Shown here piece by piece: positions 7,270 through 13,437 of a DNA stretch of 17,877 nt. Source of the DNA: Candidatus Bathyarchaeota archaeon (GTDB taxonomy: Archaea; Thermoproteota; Bathyarchaeia; TCS64); contig JAOZIG010000365.1 in assembly GCA_026014515.1 (NCBI GenBank), positions 1 to 17,877 of the forward strand. Direction: 5' to 3'. Under the pieces are notes generated by a model. The model did not search any database, was not told the origin of the DNA, and was given only the letters and a program-made list of their open reading frames with translations. The position numbers were made by a program, and so were the translations under genes. Position 1 is the first letter of the stretch; every line of letters begins with the position of its first letter.

Positions 7270-8742
7270 CTAACCGATATATCCTATACCGCCTTCTACT
7301 ATGGCGTATAATTCCCCGCTAATTGGATCGATTATCGCGTTAATATTTCTACGAGGATTAGCCCCCGGAGGATCAATCCATGTACCTACCTGCCACATAT
7401 ACTTACCTTGGTACTCAGAAGTCTGGTCACGAATTATACCAGTATTACCAATTCCAGCCCAGATACCATAAGGTTCATCAGAAATACCCGCATTAATAGC
7501 AATCTCCCTAGCCTCCTCCTCAGTCACAGTAAAAGGTTGAAGATTACCCTCGACAGGCAGATAATGTTCACCATCAGTCAGGTTCCAATCCTGATCAAAG
7601 AACAGATAGAGGGTCTGATTCCCGGTATAGTTACCTACAGTTATATGGTATATCCAAGTAGCGACGTATGTATCACTCACCTGACCTGGACGATACTCAA
7701 CAAACGGGTCAGAATAGTATTGTTCATAATAATCCTCCCCAGCCTTCGACACTATGAAACTCTTAGCGATAGTAAGAGGGTCATGTATCTCAGTTTGATT
7801 GATGTCGCTTGGAAATAGCATCGTATAATGTGTTCCATCTTGTGCAAGGTAATCATAGGCGTCTCCGTAGAAATACACGGATTCACCGTCTATGAGGCTC
7901 TGATCTTTCAGATATGATTCGAACTCGTATCCTCTGTCTAATAGATAGTAGACCTTCGGTGGATTAGTGTCTGTTACAGTTAATGTTCTTACGTCTTCTA
8001 TGCCAAGTGATACTGACTGGTATCTGCTGTGTACACTTCGAGCAACCACAATTAGAGGGATTTTACTAGTTCCTATGACTCCCTGTTGAACCTCTTGATA
8101 CTTGAAGAGATCCTGAACGGGAAGATAGCTAAATGTACCCAACCACCGTTTAAGCCATCTAGGTGTTAAGCCAAGGTTTGTAAGGTCACGAGCATACACG
8201 AGCTCAGAAGCGGAAGCTGCGCCTGCCCCCAATCCTTTAACCTGAGAACTGAACGTAATCGTTTCATCTATGGAGGATGCTATTCCTTCCAGAGTAATCG
8301 TCAGTCCAAGATTCTTCAAATTAGTAGCCAAGTCAAGGTACTCAGTTGACTCTGAGTCACCAATAAAGCCTAAACTCGATACTGGAACATTTTCACTTCT
8401 AACATTGACTTTCTCTGATTCTCCGGGTGCTAACTCAAGGGTATGAATGGGATATGTTGCGTTCCAAACTGTGTCCCGACCAATGCCGTTGAAGCATAGT
8501 TGAAGGTTCGATAGTACGAGGTTTGATTGTCCTGTATTCGATACATTGAGGTTGACGCCGTATTGATAGGAATTTGATGAGTTAAGATAGGTAATCCATT
8601 CATTGATTAGCTCAAAGTTGACATCTTGAATTTCCTTTTCATCTTGTCTTGCATTCCAATTCTTAACGGCTACTCCATAAATTATCGTAATGCCAAGAAT
8701 GGTAAGTATCGCACCGTATAATATCTGGCGCCTCGTAAACAT
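7270..8742 (-). CDS. Membrane-anchored extracellular protein with C-terminal PepSY-like region
   Basis: A 490-residue protein with a basic start (MFTRRQ), one hydrophobic helix (about 8-27) and a long extracytoplasmic part, consistent with an uncleaved signal anchor. Seven N-glycosylation sequons (including NSS, NVS, NAT, NQT twice, NYT, NLT) fit an archaeal surface protein. Residues about 55-130 read like an Ig/CARDB-like beta domain (YGVNLNVSNTGQSNLVLSN, then LELAPGESEKVNV). The last 87 residues start with a PepSY-like helix (TVTEEEAREIAINAGI) and end IDPISGELYAIVEGG, the usual strand close of PepSY domains, which often inhibit peptidases or bind the envelope. The exact role is unknown. A TATA-like box lies about 30 nt before the ATG. 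It is convergent with the tRNA-binding gene. Confidence 0.85.
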   Translation of the reverse strand: MFTRRQILYGAILTILGITIIYGVAVKNWNARQDEKEIQDVNFELINEWITYLNSSNSYQYGVNLNVSNTGQSNLVLSNLQLCFNGIGRDTVWNATYPIHTLELAPGESEKVNVRSENVPVSSLGFIGDSESTEYLDLATNLKNLGLTITLEGIASSIDETITFSSQVKGLGAGAASASELVYARDLTNLGLTPRWLKRWLGTFSYLPVQDLFKYQEVQQGVIGTSKIPLIVVARSVHSRYQSVSLGIEDVRTLTVTDTNPPKVYYLLDRGYEFESYLKDQSLIDGESVYFYGDAYDYLAQDGTHYTMLFPSDINQTEIHDPLTIAKSFIVSKAGEDYYEQYYSDPFVEYRPGQVSDTYVATWIYHITVGNYTGNQTLYLFFDQDWNLTDGEHYLPVEGNLQPFTVTEEEAREIAINAGISDEPYGIWAGIGNTGIIRDQTSEYQGKYMWQVGTWIDPPGANPRRNINAIIDPISGELYAIVEGGIGYIG

Positions 8743-8766
8743 GTTGTAGATTTATTATTGAAAATG

Positions 8767-8776
8767 AATATAAAAC
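8767..8776 (-). promoter_or_regulatory. TATA-like box of the PepSY-like surface gene
   Basis: The reverse strand reads GTTTTATATT, centred about 30 nt before the ATG at 8742, predicting a leader of only a few bases. Confidence 0.55.
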
Positions 8777-8914
8777 CAAGTTTTCGAACAATGGAATTTT
8801 TATCCGTCAAGGTTTCTTGATGAAATAAACAATAATAAAATGTCCTAAACGAGTTTGTTATGCTGTTAGAAATTCTATCTACTTTTACGGAGATTAGATT
8901 AGAACACGTGTATT

Positions 8915-9067
8915 TTATGACATATTTCCCGCTGAGATGACCATTAGTGCTAATATTAGGTTGATCGCCCAACTAGAGTAATCATCTAATTTTAGTGAAA
9001 TTATTGAGGATGTGATTAATAGGAAAAAAGCTGTTCCTTGGAGTAATAACAGGTTTTTTTCTTGCAT
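8915..9067 (-). CDS. Putative small two-helix membrane protein, 50 aa
   Basis: Reading the reverse strand from ATG 9067 gives a 50-residue peptide ending at TAA 8915-8917. Residues 6-25 (LLLLQGTAFFLLITSSIISL) and 33-47 (WAINLILALMVISAG) are hydrophobic helices joined by the polar turn KLDDYSS, a typical hairpin membrane microprotein. A GAGG motif lies about 10 bases before the ATG, and a TATA-like CTATATATTC (9101-9110) stands about 38 nt upstream. Its stop leaves 172 bases before the surface-protein start. AT-rich DNA can yield hydrophobic peptides by chance, so this is a candidate; the clean two-helix shape, start signals and otherwise empty spacer support it. Function unknown. Confidence 0.5.
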   Translation of the reverse strand: MQEKNLLLLQGTAFFLLITSSIISLKLDDYSSWAINLILALMVISAGNMS

Positions 9068-9100
9068 TCTAGTATTTCCTCAAATATGGAACGAGTGTAT

Positions 9101-9110
9101 GAATATATAG
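9101..9110 (-). promoter_or_regulatory. TATA-like box of the 50-aa membrane protein
   Basis: The reverse strand reads CTATATATTC. With usual archaeal spacing, transcription would start near 9079, leaving a leader of about 12 bases that carries GAGG. Confidence 0.4.
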
Positions 9111-9203
9111 TTAATCCAAATAGTTTATAGAAGATATTGAGAAATATAGAGTAAATGACAGTGTTTATTATCATCTGAGATTAATTCATTTCAGGTGTTA
9201 ATA

Positions 9204-9752
9204 GTGGTCGAATTATCCTTAATCAGAGACTTCCTAGCATGCTTTGGAGTCATAGCTGGATTCAGCTACTATGTCTTAACTGTAAGGGCCTCACAGAATA
9301 ACATGAGGCGCACACTTGAAACAAGGCAGATCAGCCTCATTGACAATATAGTTACCCGAAGTATGGGTGAACATGGGTTTAGGAATTTTTTCGAGCTTAT
9401 GAGATACGAGTGGACTGATTATGCCGACTTTGAGAAAAAGTATGGTTCGGAGAATAATGTGGAAGCTACTGCCAAGAGGTTCGCGGTGTGGCAAGATTAT
9501 AATTTAATTGGGTTGATGCTCCGTAAGGGATTGGTAGAATCCGATGATCTCTTTGACATGGGTGTACAAGGCGTGATATTTCTCTGGGAGAAATATAGAC
9601 CAATCATAGAAGAGGAAAGGAATAGATACCTAGGTCAGAACTTCCTAAAGGATTTTGAGTATTTAGCAGGTGAGATGTTGAAAGTAGTACAAAAAAGAGA
9701 ATCAACATATGTTGTACCAGAAACACTCGACAAATACGTTCCAGACCCATGA
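9204..9752 (+). CDS. Single-pass membrane protein, DUF4760-like, unknown function
   Basis: A 182-residue protein with one N-terminal hydrophobic helix (about 10-28, FLACFGVIAGFSYYVLTV) and a cytoplasmic helical part rich in aromatic and charged residues (ELMRYEWTDYADFEKKYG, WQDYNLIGLMLRKG, FLWEKYRPIIEEERNRYLG, FEYLAGEM). This arrangement recalls DUF4760-type proteins seen in many archaea and bacteria; no catalytic motif is visible. I chose GTG 9204 because AGGTG at 9193-9197 is a good ribosome binding site six bases upstream. The alternative GTG at 9195 would add three residues and lies inside that site. A TATA-like GTTTATTA (9163-9170) predicts transcription from about 9192. No operon partner. 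Confidence 0.8.
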   Translation: MVELSLIRDFLACFGVIAGFSYYVLTVRASQNNMRRTLETRQISLIDNIVTRSMGEHGFRNFFELMRYEWTDYADFEKKYGSENNVEATAKRFAVWQDYNLIGLMLRKGLVESDDLFDMGVQGVIFLWEKYRPIIEEERNRYLGQNFLKDFEYLAGEMLKVVQKRESTYVVPETLDKYVPDP

Positions 9753-9798
9753 ACTTACATAAGCCCCTGTTATGCCATGAAACATTCTGTTTAAATGG

Positions 9799-9805
9799 TT
9801 TATAA
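9799..9805 (+). promoter_or_regulatory. TATA-like box of the DUF4256 gene
   Basis: TTTATAA is centred 26 nt before the ATG at 9828, consistent with a leaderless message. A second possible box, TTTAAAT (9790-9796), would start transcription near 9819 and place an out-of-frame ATG (9821) first. Confidence 0.45.
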
Positions 9806-9827
9806 CATGGGGTGAAAACTATGAATT

Positions 9828-10388
9828 ATGAACAAATTATCCCCAGAACAACATCAGGAACTACTACAAACATTAAGCACACGTTTCGGGGAAAACATGA
9901 ACCGTCATGAAAAACTTGAATGGCAAAAAGTGCAGGTAAAGCTGGAGACTCATCCAGAAAAAATGTGGTCGCTGAATGAGATGGAGCGAACAGGCGGAGA
10001 ACCTGATATCGTAGGCTATGATGAAAAGACTGACGAATACATCTTTTATGATTGTTCAGAACAAAGCCCTGAAGGTCGCCGTAACGTATGTTATGACCAA
10101 GAAGCTCAAGCTGAGAGGGAACGAAAAGGAGTGCATCCAGCAGGTAACGTTATGGAAATGGCGGATGCATTGGGTGTTGAGGTTTTAACCGAAGAACAGT
10201 ATCGCTTGTTACAGAAGCTTGGAGAATTTGATACCAAGACCCAGAGTTGGATAAAAACGCCTTCAGATATTAGAAAACTCGGTGGGGCCATCTTTGCTGA
10301 TCGCCGTTATGGCCATGTCTTTGTGTATCATAACAGCGCGCCTTCATTCTACAGTGTTAGAGGCTTCCGTGGCTCTTTGAGAGTCTAA
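9828..10388 (+). CDS. DUF4256 family protein
   Basis: A 186-residue soluble protein that I recognise as DUF4256, a strongly conserved family known mostly from bacteria. Hallmarks are RFGENMNRHEKLEW (19-32), SLNEMERTGGEPDIVGYD (48-65), YIFYDCSEQSPEGRRNVCYD (70-89), FDTKTQSWIKTPSDIRKLGG (134-153) and the end FADRRYGHVFVYHN through RGFRGSLRV. The whole family length is present. No biochemical function is known to me. The high conservation with bacterial versions suggests transfer between domains (inference). ATG 9828 is the first in-frame start after a TGA at 9822-9824. A GGGGTGA at 9809-9815 is better spaced for the out-of-frame ATG at 9821. Convergent with the receiver gene. Confidence 0.93.
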   Translation: MNKLSPEQHQELLQTLSTRFGENMNRHEKLEWQKVQVKLETHPEKMWSLNEMERTGGEPDIVGYDEKTDEYIFYDCSEQSPEGRRNVCYDQEAQAERERKGVHPAGNVMEMADALGVEVLTEEQYRLLQKLGEFDTKTQSWIKTPSDIRKLGGAIFADRRYGHVFVYHNSAPSFYSVRGFRGSLRV

Positions 10389-10413
10389 GCTTTGTTCCGA
10401 TTCCAGTCCTTTT

Positions 10414-10869
10414 CTAGATATTCGTAATGTTTGTGTCCTCAAAGAGTAATGGTGCGTAATCGAGTTGGTTTTTCTCTAATTCGCGGGTTTCATCTAGGTA
10501 TTTTAGGTACTCTACTTTTTCATTAACCGCTTTGAGTAGTTGTTGCTCATCAACCGGTTTTAGTAGAATAAGATACGAGTTACAGTCCAGACTTTTACTT
10601 ATATCATAGAACTCGTTGTGACCTGTAAGGAAAATGAATACAGCGTCATTATTAATCGATAATATCTCCTTGGCTAACTCATCTCCCAGAATATAGGGCA
10701 TAACATAGTCTAAGATGAATATGTGATACCCCTTGGACATTGTTTTTTGGAGTGCATCTCTGGGATCATTTGATATGTCAATGGAAAACCCTTCATCAGA
10801 TAAGACCATCTGGCAAATCCATAGTATGTCTTGGTCGTCATCTACCATTAGGATTCTGTAGTTTTCCAT
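10414..10869 (-). CDS. Stand-alone response-regulator receiver protein
   Basis: A 151-residue protein consisting of a single CheY-like receiver domain (about 4-122) and a short polar tail, without an output domain. The acidic pair is D11/D12 (MVDDDQD), the phospho-acceptor is D54 in FILDYVMP, the switch Thr is T82 in FLTGH, and the conserved Lys is K104 in LLKP. It should accept phosphate from a histidine kinase and signal by protein contact. The tandem-GAF kinase at the right end lacks a receiver and is a possible partner, but they are 5 kb apart and that link is only a guess. TATA-like AATATATTT lies about 23 nt before the ATG. It is convergent with the DUF4256 gene. Confidence 0.93.
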   Translation of the reverse strand: MENYRILMVDDDQDILWICQMVLSDEGFSIDISNDPRDALQKTMSKGYHIFILDYVMPYILGDELAKEILSINNDAVFIFLTGHNEFYDISKSLDCNSYLILLKPVDEQQLLKAVNEKVEYLKYLDETRELEKNQLDYAPLLFEDTNITNI

Positions 10870-10884
10870 TATTGTTTATCCAAA

Positions 10885-10936
10885 GAAAATATATTAAAAA
10901 GTACTATGGATGAGGGTTACATGAAAATATATTAAA
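10885..10936. repeat. Two 14-bp direct repeats containing TATA-like sequence
   Basis: GAAAATATATTAAA occurs at 10885-10898 and again at 10923-10936, 38 bases apart, between the receiver gene and the nitroreductase gene. The first copy supplies the receiver TATA box on the reverse strand. The second could be a second promoter or a protein-binding site. Confidence 0.5.
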
Positions 10937-11036
10937 GTTTGAATAAAATCTATAATGATTCGCCAGAACCTTCGACCTATTTGGTGTCTGGAAAGATGCT
11001 CTTATTATCCCTCATGTGTTTGTCTTTTTGAGTAAA

Positions 11037-11534
11037 ATGGAGTTCAGTGATGTAGTTAAGAACCGTAGAAGCATCAGGAGTTTCAAATCAACTCCCGTGC
11101 CAAGGGAAAAGATCAACAAGATTCTCGAATCAGCACGAATAGCACCAAGCGCAAGCAACAGACAACCATGGCATTTCGTCGTGGTGGAAGACAAGGCTAT
11201 GATAAAGAAGCTAGCAAAGCAGGGTTGGGCGGAGGAAGCACCATTGATGATCGTTGGGTTAGCTGATACAGAGGAATCACCTAACTGGTGTCAAAACGAT
11301 CTAGGAATAGCAATCGAACACATGGTTTTGACGGCGTGGGACCTTGGGTTAGGCACATGCTGGATGGGACAATCCAACAGAGAAGACTTGCTACGTGAAT
11401 TGCTTGATATACCTGAGAAGCTGAGACCCGTTGCGCTGATTACCGTTGGTGAAGCTACAGGTATACCAGACGCCAAGCCGAGGAAAAGCATAGAGTCCAT
11501 CGTAAGCTGGGGTAAATACGGAAAACAAGCCTAA
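11037..11534 (+). CDS. Nitroreductase family FMN oxidoreductase
   Basis: A compact 165-residue member of the nitroreductase superfamily, which uses FMN and NAD(P)H to reduce nitro, quinone, flavin or other substrates. The FMN phosphate site is NRRSIRSF (9-16), the flavin-contacting loop is APSASNRQPWHFVVV (36-50), the helix AIEHMVLTAWDLGLGTCWMG (92-111) is typical, and the C-terminal KPRKSIESIVSW (148-159) is the usual closing region. The physiological substrate is unknown. ATG 11037 gives the standard beginning MEFSDVVKNRRS; an upstream GTG at 11016 would add an unlikely MFVFLSK. A TATA-like CTTATTA (11001-11007) fits a 7-base leader. It precedes two other redox genes, and a T-rich stretch follows its stop. 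Confidence 0.93.
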   Translation: MEFSDVVKNRRSIRSFKSTPVPREKINKILESARIAPSASNRQPWHFVVVEDKAMIKKLAKQGWAEEAPLMIVGLADTEESPNWCQNDLGIAIEHMVLTAWDLGLGTCWMGQSNREDLLRELLDIPEKLRPVALITVGEATGIPDAKPRKSIESIVSWGKYGKQA

Positions 11535-11541
11535 CCGTCTC

Positions 11542-11565
11542 TTTTTTCTATCTCATTTTTATTTT
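11542..11565 (+). terminator. T-rich archaeal-type terminator
   Basis: Runs of six (11542-11547) and five T's (11556-11560), then four more (11562-11565), begin within 8 bases of the nitroreductase stop. Archaeal RNA polymerase stops at such runs without a hairpin. The same segment may include the TATA-like TTTTATTTT for the next gene. Confidence 0.4.
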
Positions 11566-11582
11566 CCCGTTTTCTTGTCAAC

Positions 11583-11924
11583 GTGATTGATTTGAGTAGT
11601 AAATTATTGGTTATCATAGCATCTGGAGATAAGGCGAAGGTACTAACTGGTTTGATGTACGCCAGAAACGCCATCAAACGAGGCTGGATGGATGATGTCA
11701 AGGTAGTCTATTTTGGTCCCAGTGAGCAGGTGGTGGAACAGGACGCAGAGGTAGCTGATGCAGCTATAGAGATGGCGGGCTTGACTGAGAGCTTTGCATG
11801 TAAGGCTATCAGTGACCGTGATGGTATCAGTGAACAAATCGATGGGATGGGTGTCAAGGTAGAATACGTGGGTACAATAATCAGCGAGTACATCAAACAA
11901 GGCTATGTTCCCATGGTGTGGTAA
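11583..11924 (+). CDS. DsrE/DsrF-like family protein
   Basis: A 113-residue alpha/beta protein of the DsrE-like fold: strand KLLVIIASGD, helix KVLTGLMYARNAIKRG, strand DVKVVYFGPSEQVV, helix ADAAIEMAGL, FACKAISD with C73, then GVKVEYVGTIISEYIKQGYVPMVW. Some DsrE-family members pass sulfur on a conserved cysteine; C73 is the obvious candidate here, but many archaeal members have no known job. The start is GTG 11583; a TTG at 11592 is possible and would shorten it by three residues. Its TAA is one base before the ATG of the flavoprotein, whose ribosome binding site lies in the last codons of this gene, so the two are translated as a coupled pair. Confidence 0.88.
   Translation: MIDLSSKLLVIIASGDKAKVLTGLMYARNAIKRGWMDDVKVVYFGPSEQVVEQDAEVADAAIEMAGLTESFACKAISDRDGISEQIDGMGVKVEYVGTIISEYIKQGYVPMVW
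11914..11920 (+). promoter_or_regulatory. Ribosome binding site inside the DsrE-like gene
   Basis: The G-rich run GGTGTGG lies 5 bases before the flavoprotein ATG at 11926, within the last codons of the upstream gene, with the stop (11922-11924) between. It supports ATG 11926 over an in-frame upstream start at 11905 that would overlap the DsrE-like gene by 20 bases. Confidence 0.5.
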
Positions 11925-11925
11925 C

Positions 11926-12552
11926 ATGATACTTGGAGTAAACGCAAGCGCAAGACCCGTCAAACACAAGGATGGAAAACTGGTCAGCGGAACCACAGAA
12001 GAACTGATGAAATACCTCCTAGAAAAGACCGGTGAACCATACGAGTATGTGAGCCTCGGAGACAAGACGATTCTGGGTTGTCGTGGCTGTTGTAGGTGTG
12101 CTGGTGATAATATCTGTGTGTTAGATGATGACTGGGCTGATGTCAGAGACAAGATGTTGAAAGCTGACGCCGTTGTATTCGGTGCTCCCAACTATTATGG
12201 CATGATAAACGGCATTGGGCACGCGTTCCTTGAAAGAACATTCAGCCTCAGACACAGAGAACGCTTTCCCTTAGCTGGTAAACTCAACGCCCTAATCACA
12301 TCAGACGGAGGAGACCCAAACCCAGTCGAGGAATACATACGCAAGATGTTCAGAAGCAACTACATGGCAGAACCCATAGGCGTCCTCAAGGTAACCGGTG
12401 TAAGCCAATGCTATACCTGTGGATATGGACGGGATTGTGCTGCGGGTTCTGTTGTCAGTAGACATGGTATGCTTGATGAGATACTACCCGAACATATCCC
12501 AACCATCCCTAAGGAGGTCTATGATCAGGCATACAATATTGCCCATAGCTAG
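11926..12552 (+). CDS. Iron-sulfur flavoprotein / NAD(P)H-dependent FMN reductase-like protein
   Basis: A 208-residue flavodoxin-fold protein. The N-terminal strand-loop MILGVNASARP and the SGTTEELM helix (21-28) form the FMN phosphate site, and GAPNYYGMINGIGHAFLERT (86-105) is the second flavin loop. C52-x2-C55-x2-C58-x5-C64 fits the compact 4Fe-4S motif of archaeal iron-sulfur flavoproteins (CX2CX2CX4-7C); C56 is extra. A second cysteine set, C162-x2-C165-x5-C171, is near the C-terminus, as in many related oxidoreductases. It probably moves electrons between ferredoxin or NAD(P)H and an unknown acceptor. It is coupled to the DsrE-like gene and follows a nitroreductase, which suggests a small redox module. 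ATG 11926 is preferred over the longer in-frame start at 11905. Confidence 0.92.
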   Translation: MILGVNASARPVKHKDGKLVSGTTEELMKYLLEKTGEPYEYVSLGDKTILGCRGCCRCAGDNICVLDDDWADVRDKMLKADAVVFGAPNYYGMINGIGHAFLERTFSLRHRERFPLAGKLNALITSDGGDPNPVEEYIRKMFRSNYMAEPIGVLKVTGVSQCYTCGYGRDCAAGSVVSRHGMLDEILPEHIPTIPKEVYDQAYNIAHS

Positions 12553-12615
12553 GGAACATTGTCAGGGCAAACAAGTAATATTCTTTTCAGGTGAACTAGC
12601 CAAGAAAATATTTGG

Positions 12616-12801
12616 TTATTCTTCTTTCTTTTTGAGGTACCAGGTTTCGCCTTTGGGGCTTGTCTCGATGTGGAAGTTTGAGTTGTAGACTAGCATCTCT
12701 TTGACGAACTCCCTCATGGTTGCTTTGGTCCCATCGCTGCGAATTATAACCTCATCTAGGTCTATTGTTACACGCTTTCCCTTTTCTAGATCGACATCCA
12801 T
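12616..12801 (-). CDS. Small unknown protein, 61 aa
   Basis: A 61-residue charged protein: a strand pair (KGKRVTIDLDEVIIRSDG), a helix (KATMREFVKEMLVYN) and a final strand (GETWYLKKKEE). No family is recognised. The regular alternation of hydrophobic and charged positions and a solid promoter make it likely real. The reverse-strand TATA-like TTTATATAAG (12829-12838) lies about 32 nt before the ATG, and between them is a 24-bp palindrome. The gene is convergent with the flavoprotein after a 63-base gap and is one of four tiny reverse-strand genes here. Confidence 0.65.
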   Translation of the reverse strand: MDVDLEKGKRVTIDLDEVIIRSDGTKATMREFVKEMLVYNSNFHIETSPKGETWYLKKKEE

Positions 12802-12804
12802 CTT

Positions 12805-12828
12805 GGTTCAGTATATTTTCTGTGAACC
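12805..12828. promoter_or_regulatory. Palindromic operator candidate at the promoter of the 61-aa gene
   Basis: GGTTCA (12805-12810) and TGAACC (12823-12828) are perfect 6-bp arms around a 12-base AT-rich spacer. The site covers the predicted transcription start, directly downstream of the TATA-like box at 12829-12838 on the reverse strand. That is where archaeal repressors commonly bind; the binding protein is not known. Confidence 0.4.
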
Positions 12829-12849
12829 TTATATAAAAACCCGGAATGT

Positions 12850-13086
12850 CTAGGCTTGTTCTCTCATTATTTGTCGAGCCATCTTGGAGAGTTCAAGCCT
12901 ACATCCGCCCTGCCCGTAGCTGCGTTCGAGCACACCTTGCTTTACCAGTGATTTTCTCTGGCGTTCGTTAAAGTGTTCTGTGGCTTTCTCGCCTTTGTCG
13001 ATCTTGATGAGTTCCTCTCTATAGAAGTATACTACGTTTGTTATACTTTGGTCTTCGAGGCTTGTGGGTTGTTCTTCGGATATCAA
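12850..13086 (-). CDS. Small protein with possible winged-helix C-terminus, 78 aa
   Basis: A 78-residue protein starting with TTG at 13086; an in-frame TGA at 13093-13095 rules out a longer form. The N-terminal third is acidic (MISEEQPTSLEDQS), followed by a helix with YFYREELIKIDKG. The C-terminal half (NERQRKSLVKQGVLERSYGQGGCRLELSKMARQIM) reads like a recognition helix plus wing of a winged-helix DNA-binding domain, so a regulator is possible (inference). No family is recognised. Reverse-strand TATA-like CTTTTTATCT (13117-13126) predicts a leader of about 10 bases. Directly upstream of that box is a 20-bp palindrome. Confidence 0.6.
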   Translation of the reverse strand: MISEEQPTSLEDQSITNVVYFYREELIKIDKGEKATEHFNERQRKSLVKQGVLERSYGQGGCRLELSKMARQIMREQA

Positions 13087-13125
13087 TATCCGTCAGGTAC
13101 ATCATTACGGGGGGTAAGATAAAAA

Positions 13126-13145
13126 GTAAACCTTTCAAGGTTTAC
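13126..13145 (-). terminator. Perfect 9-bp-arm palindrome followed by T-run: terminator or operator
   Basis: GTAAACCTT (13126-13134) and AAGGTTTAC (13137-13145) are perfect inverted repeats with a 2-base centre. On the reverse strand the hairpin overlaps the SWIM gene stop (13142-13144) and is followed at once by TTTTT, a bacterial-style intrinsic terminator shape. It also abuts the TATA-like box of the next gene, so it could equally be an operator. Confidence 0.5.
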
Positions 13146-13393
13146 AGGTACTTTGCTTTACCAGTAAAAATCATAACAGCCGTACTATGACTGCAACTAC
13201 CCTTGTCTCTGTATCCGGGACAGTTACAGGCAAGCTCACCTTCAGGGGTCACTACGACGTTATAGGTGCCATGGTCACCAATGACATTATATCTGCCATT
13301 ATCAAGCTGCTCTACCTGACCATTCTTGATGAGTCTATGAGCCTTCTCGATGACCTTGTAATGTACTCTCTTGCTGCGCATCCCCTGAATCAT
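13142..13393 (-). CDS. Small SWIM zinc-finger protein
   Basis: An 83-residue protein whose C-terminal half is a SWIM zinc finger: C56-N-C58 (ELACNCPG) then C67-S-H69 (GSCSHSTAV), the CxCxnCxH signature. The strand VEQLDNGRYNVIGDHGTYNVVVTPEG before it is the usual lead-in. The N-terminus is basic (RSKRVHYKVIEKAHRLIKNG). SWIM domains bind DNA or proteins and in archaea and bacteria often occur with helicases or recombination factors; here the domain stands alone. The start is ATG 13393; ATG 13381 (MRSKRVHYK) is a good alternative. TATA-like ATATTTA (13421-13427) is about 31 nt upstream. Confidence 0.85.
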   Translation of the reverse strand: MIQGMRSKRVHYKVIEKAHRLIKNGQVEQLDNGRYNVIGDHGTYNVVVTPEGELACNCPGYRDKGSCSHSTAVMIFTGKAKYL

Positions 13394-13437
13394 CCCGTAT
13401 GGGTATATTATCTCTATCGATAAATATATGTGCCCGG

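Larger units (their letters stand above)
8743..9203. other. AT-rich spacer of about 460 bases
   Basis: This stretch is clearly richer in A/T than the neighbouring genes. Apart from the small reverse-strand open frame at 8915-9067 and promoter-like boxes near 8771, 9105 and 9166, I see no gene, tRNA-like fold or array. A longer reverse frame (8682-8972) overlaps the surface-protein start and has poor composition, so it was not accepted. Confidence 0.6.

Noticed and set aside
7408..7818. 136-codon forward open frame
   Set aside because: It lies wholly antisense to the surface-protein gene, whose sequon-rich, signal-anchored product is far more protein-like; no start signal was seen.
8682..8972. 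96-codon reverse open frame in the AT-rich spacer
   Set aside because: It overlaps the start of the surface-protein gene in another frame, has no domain and would read through that gene's promoter; the 50-codon frame next to it is better supported.
11643..12191. 182-codon reverse open frame
   Set aside because: It runs antisense across two recognised genes (DsrE-like and flavoprotein) and has a Ser/Leu/His-rich composition typical of a shadow frame.
12419..12688. 89-codon forward frame overlapping the flavoprotein end
   Set aside because: It overlaps the flavoprotein in another frame and then runs antisense to the 61-aa gene; no family, no start signal.
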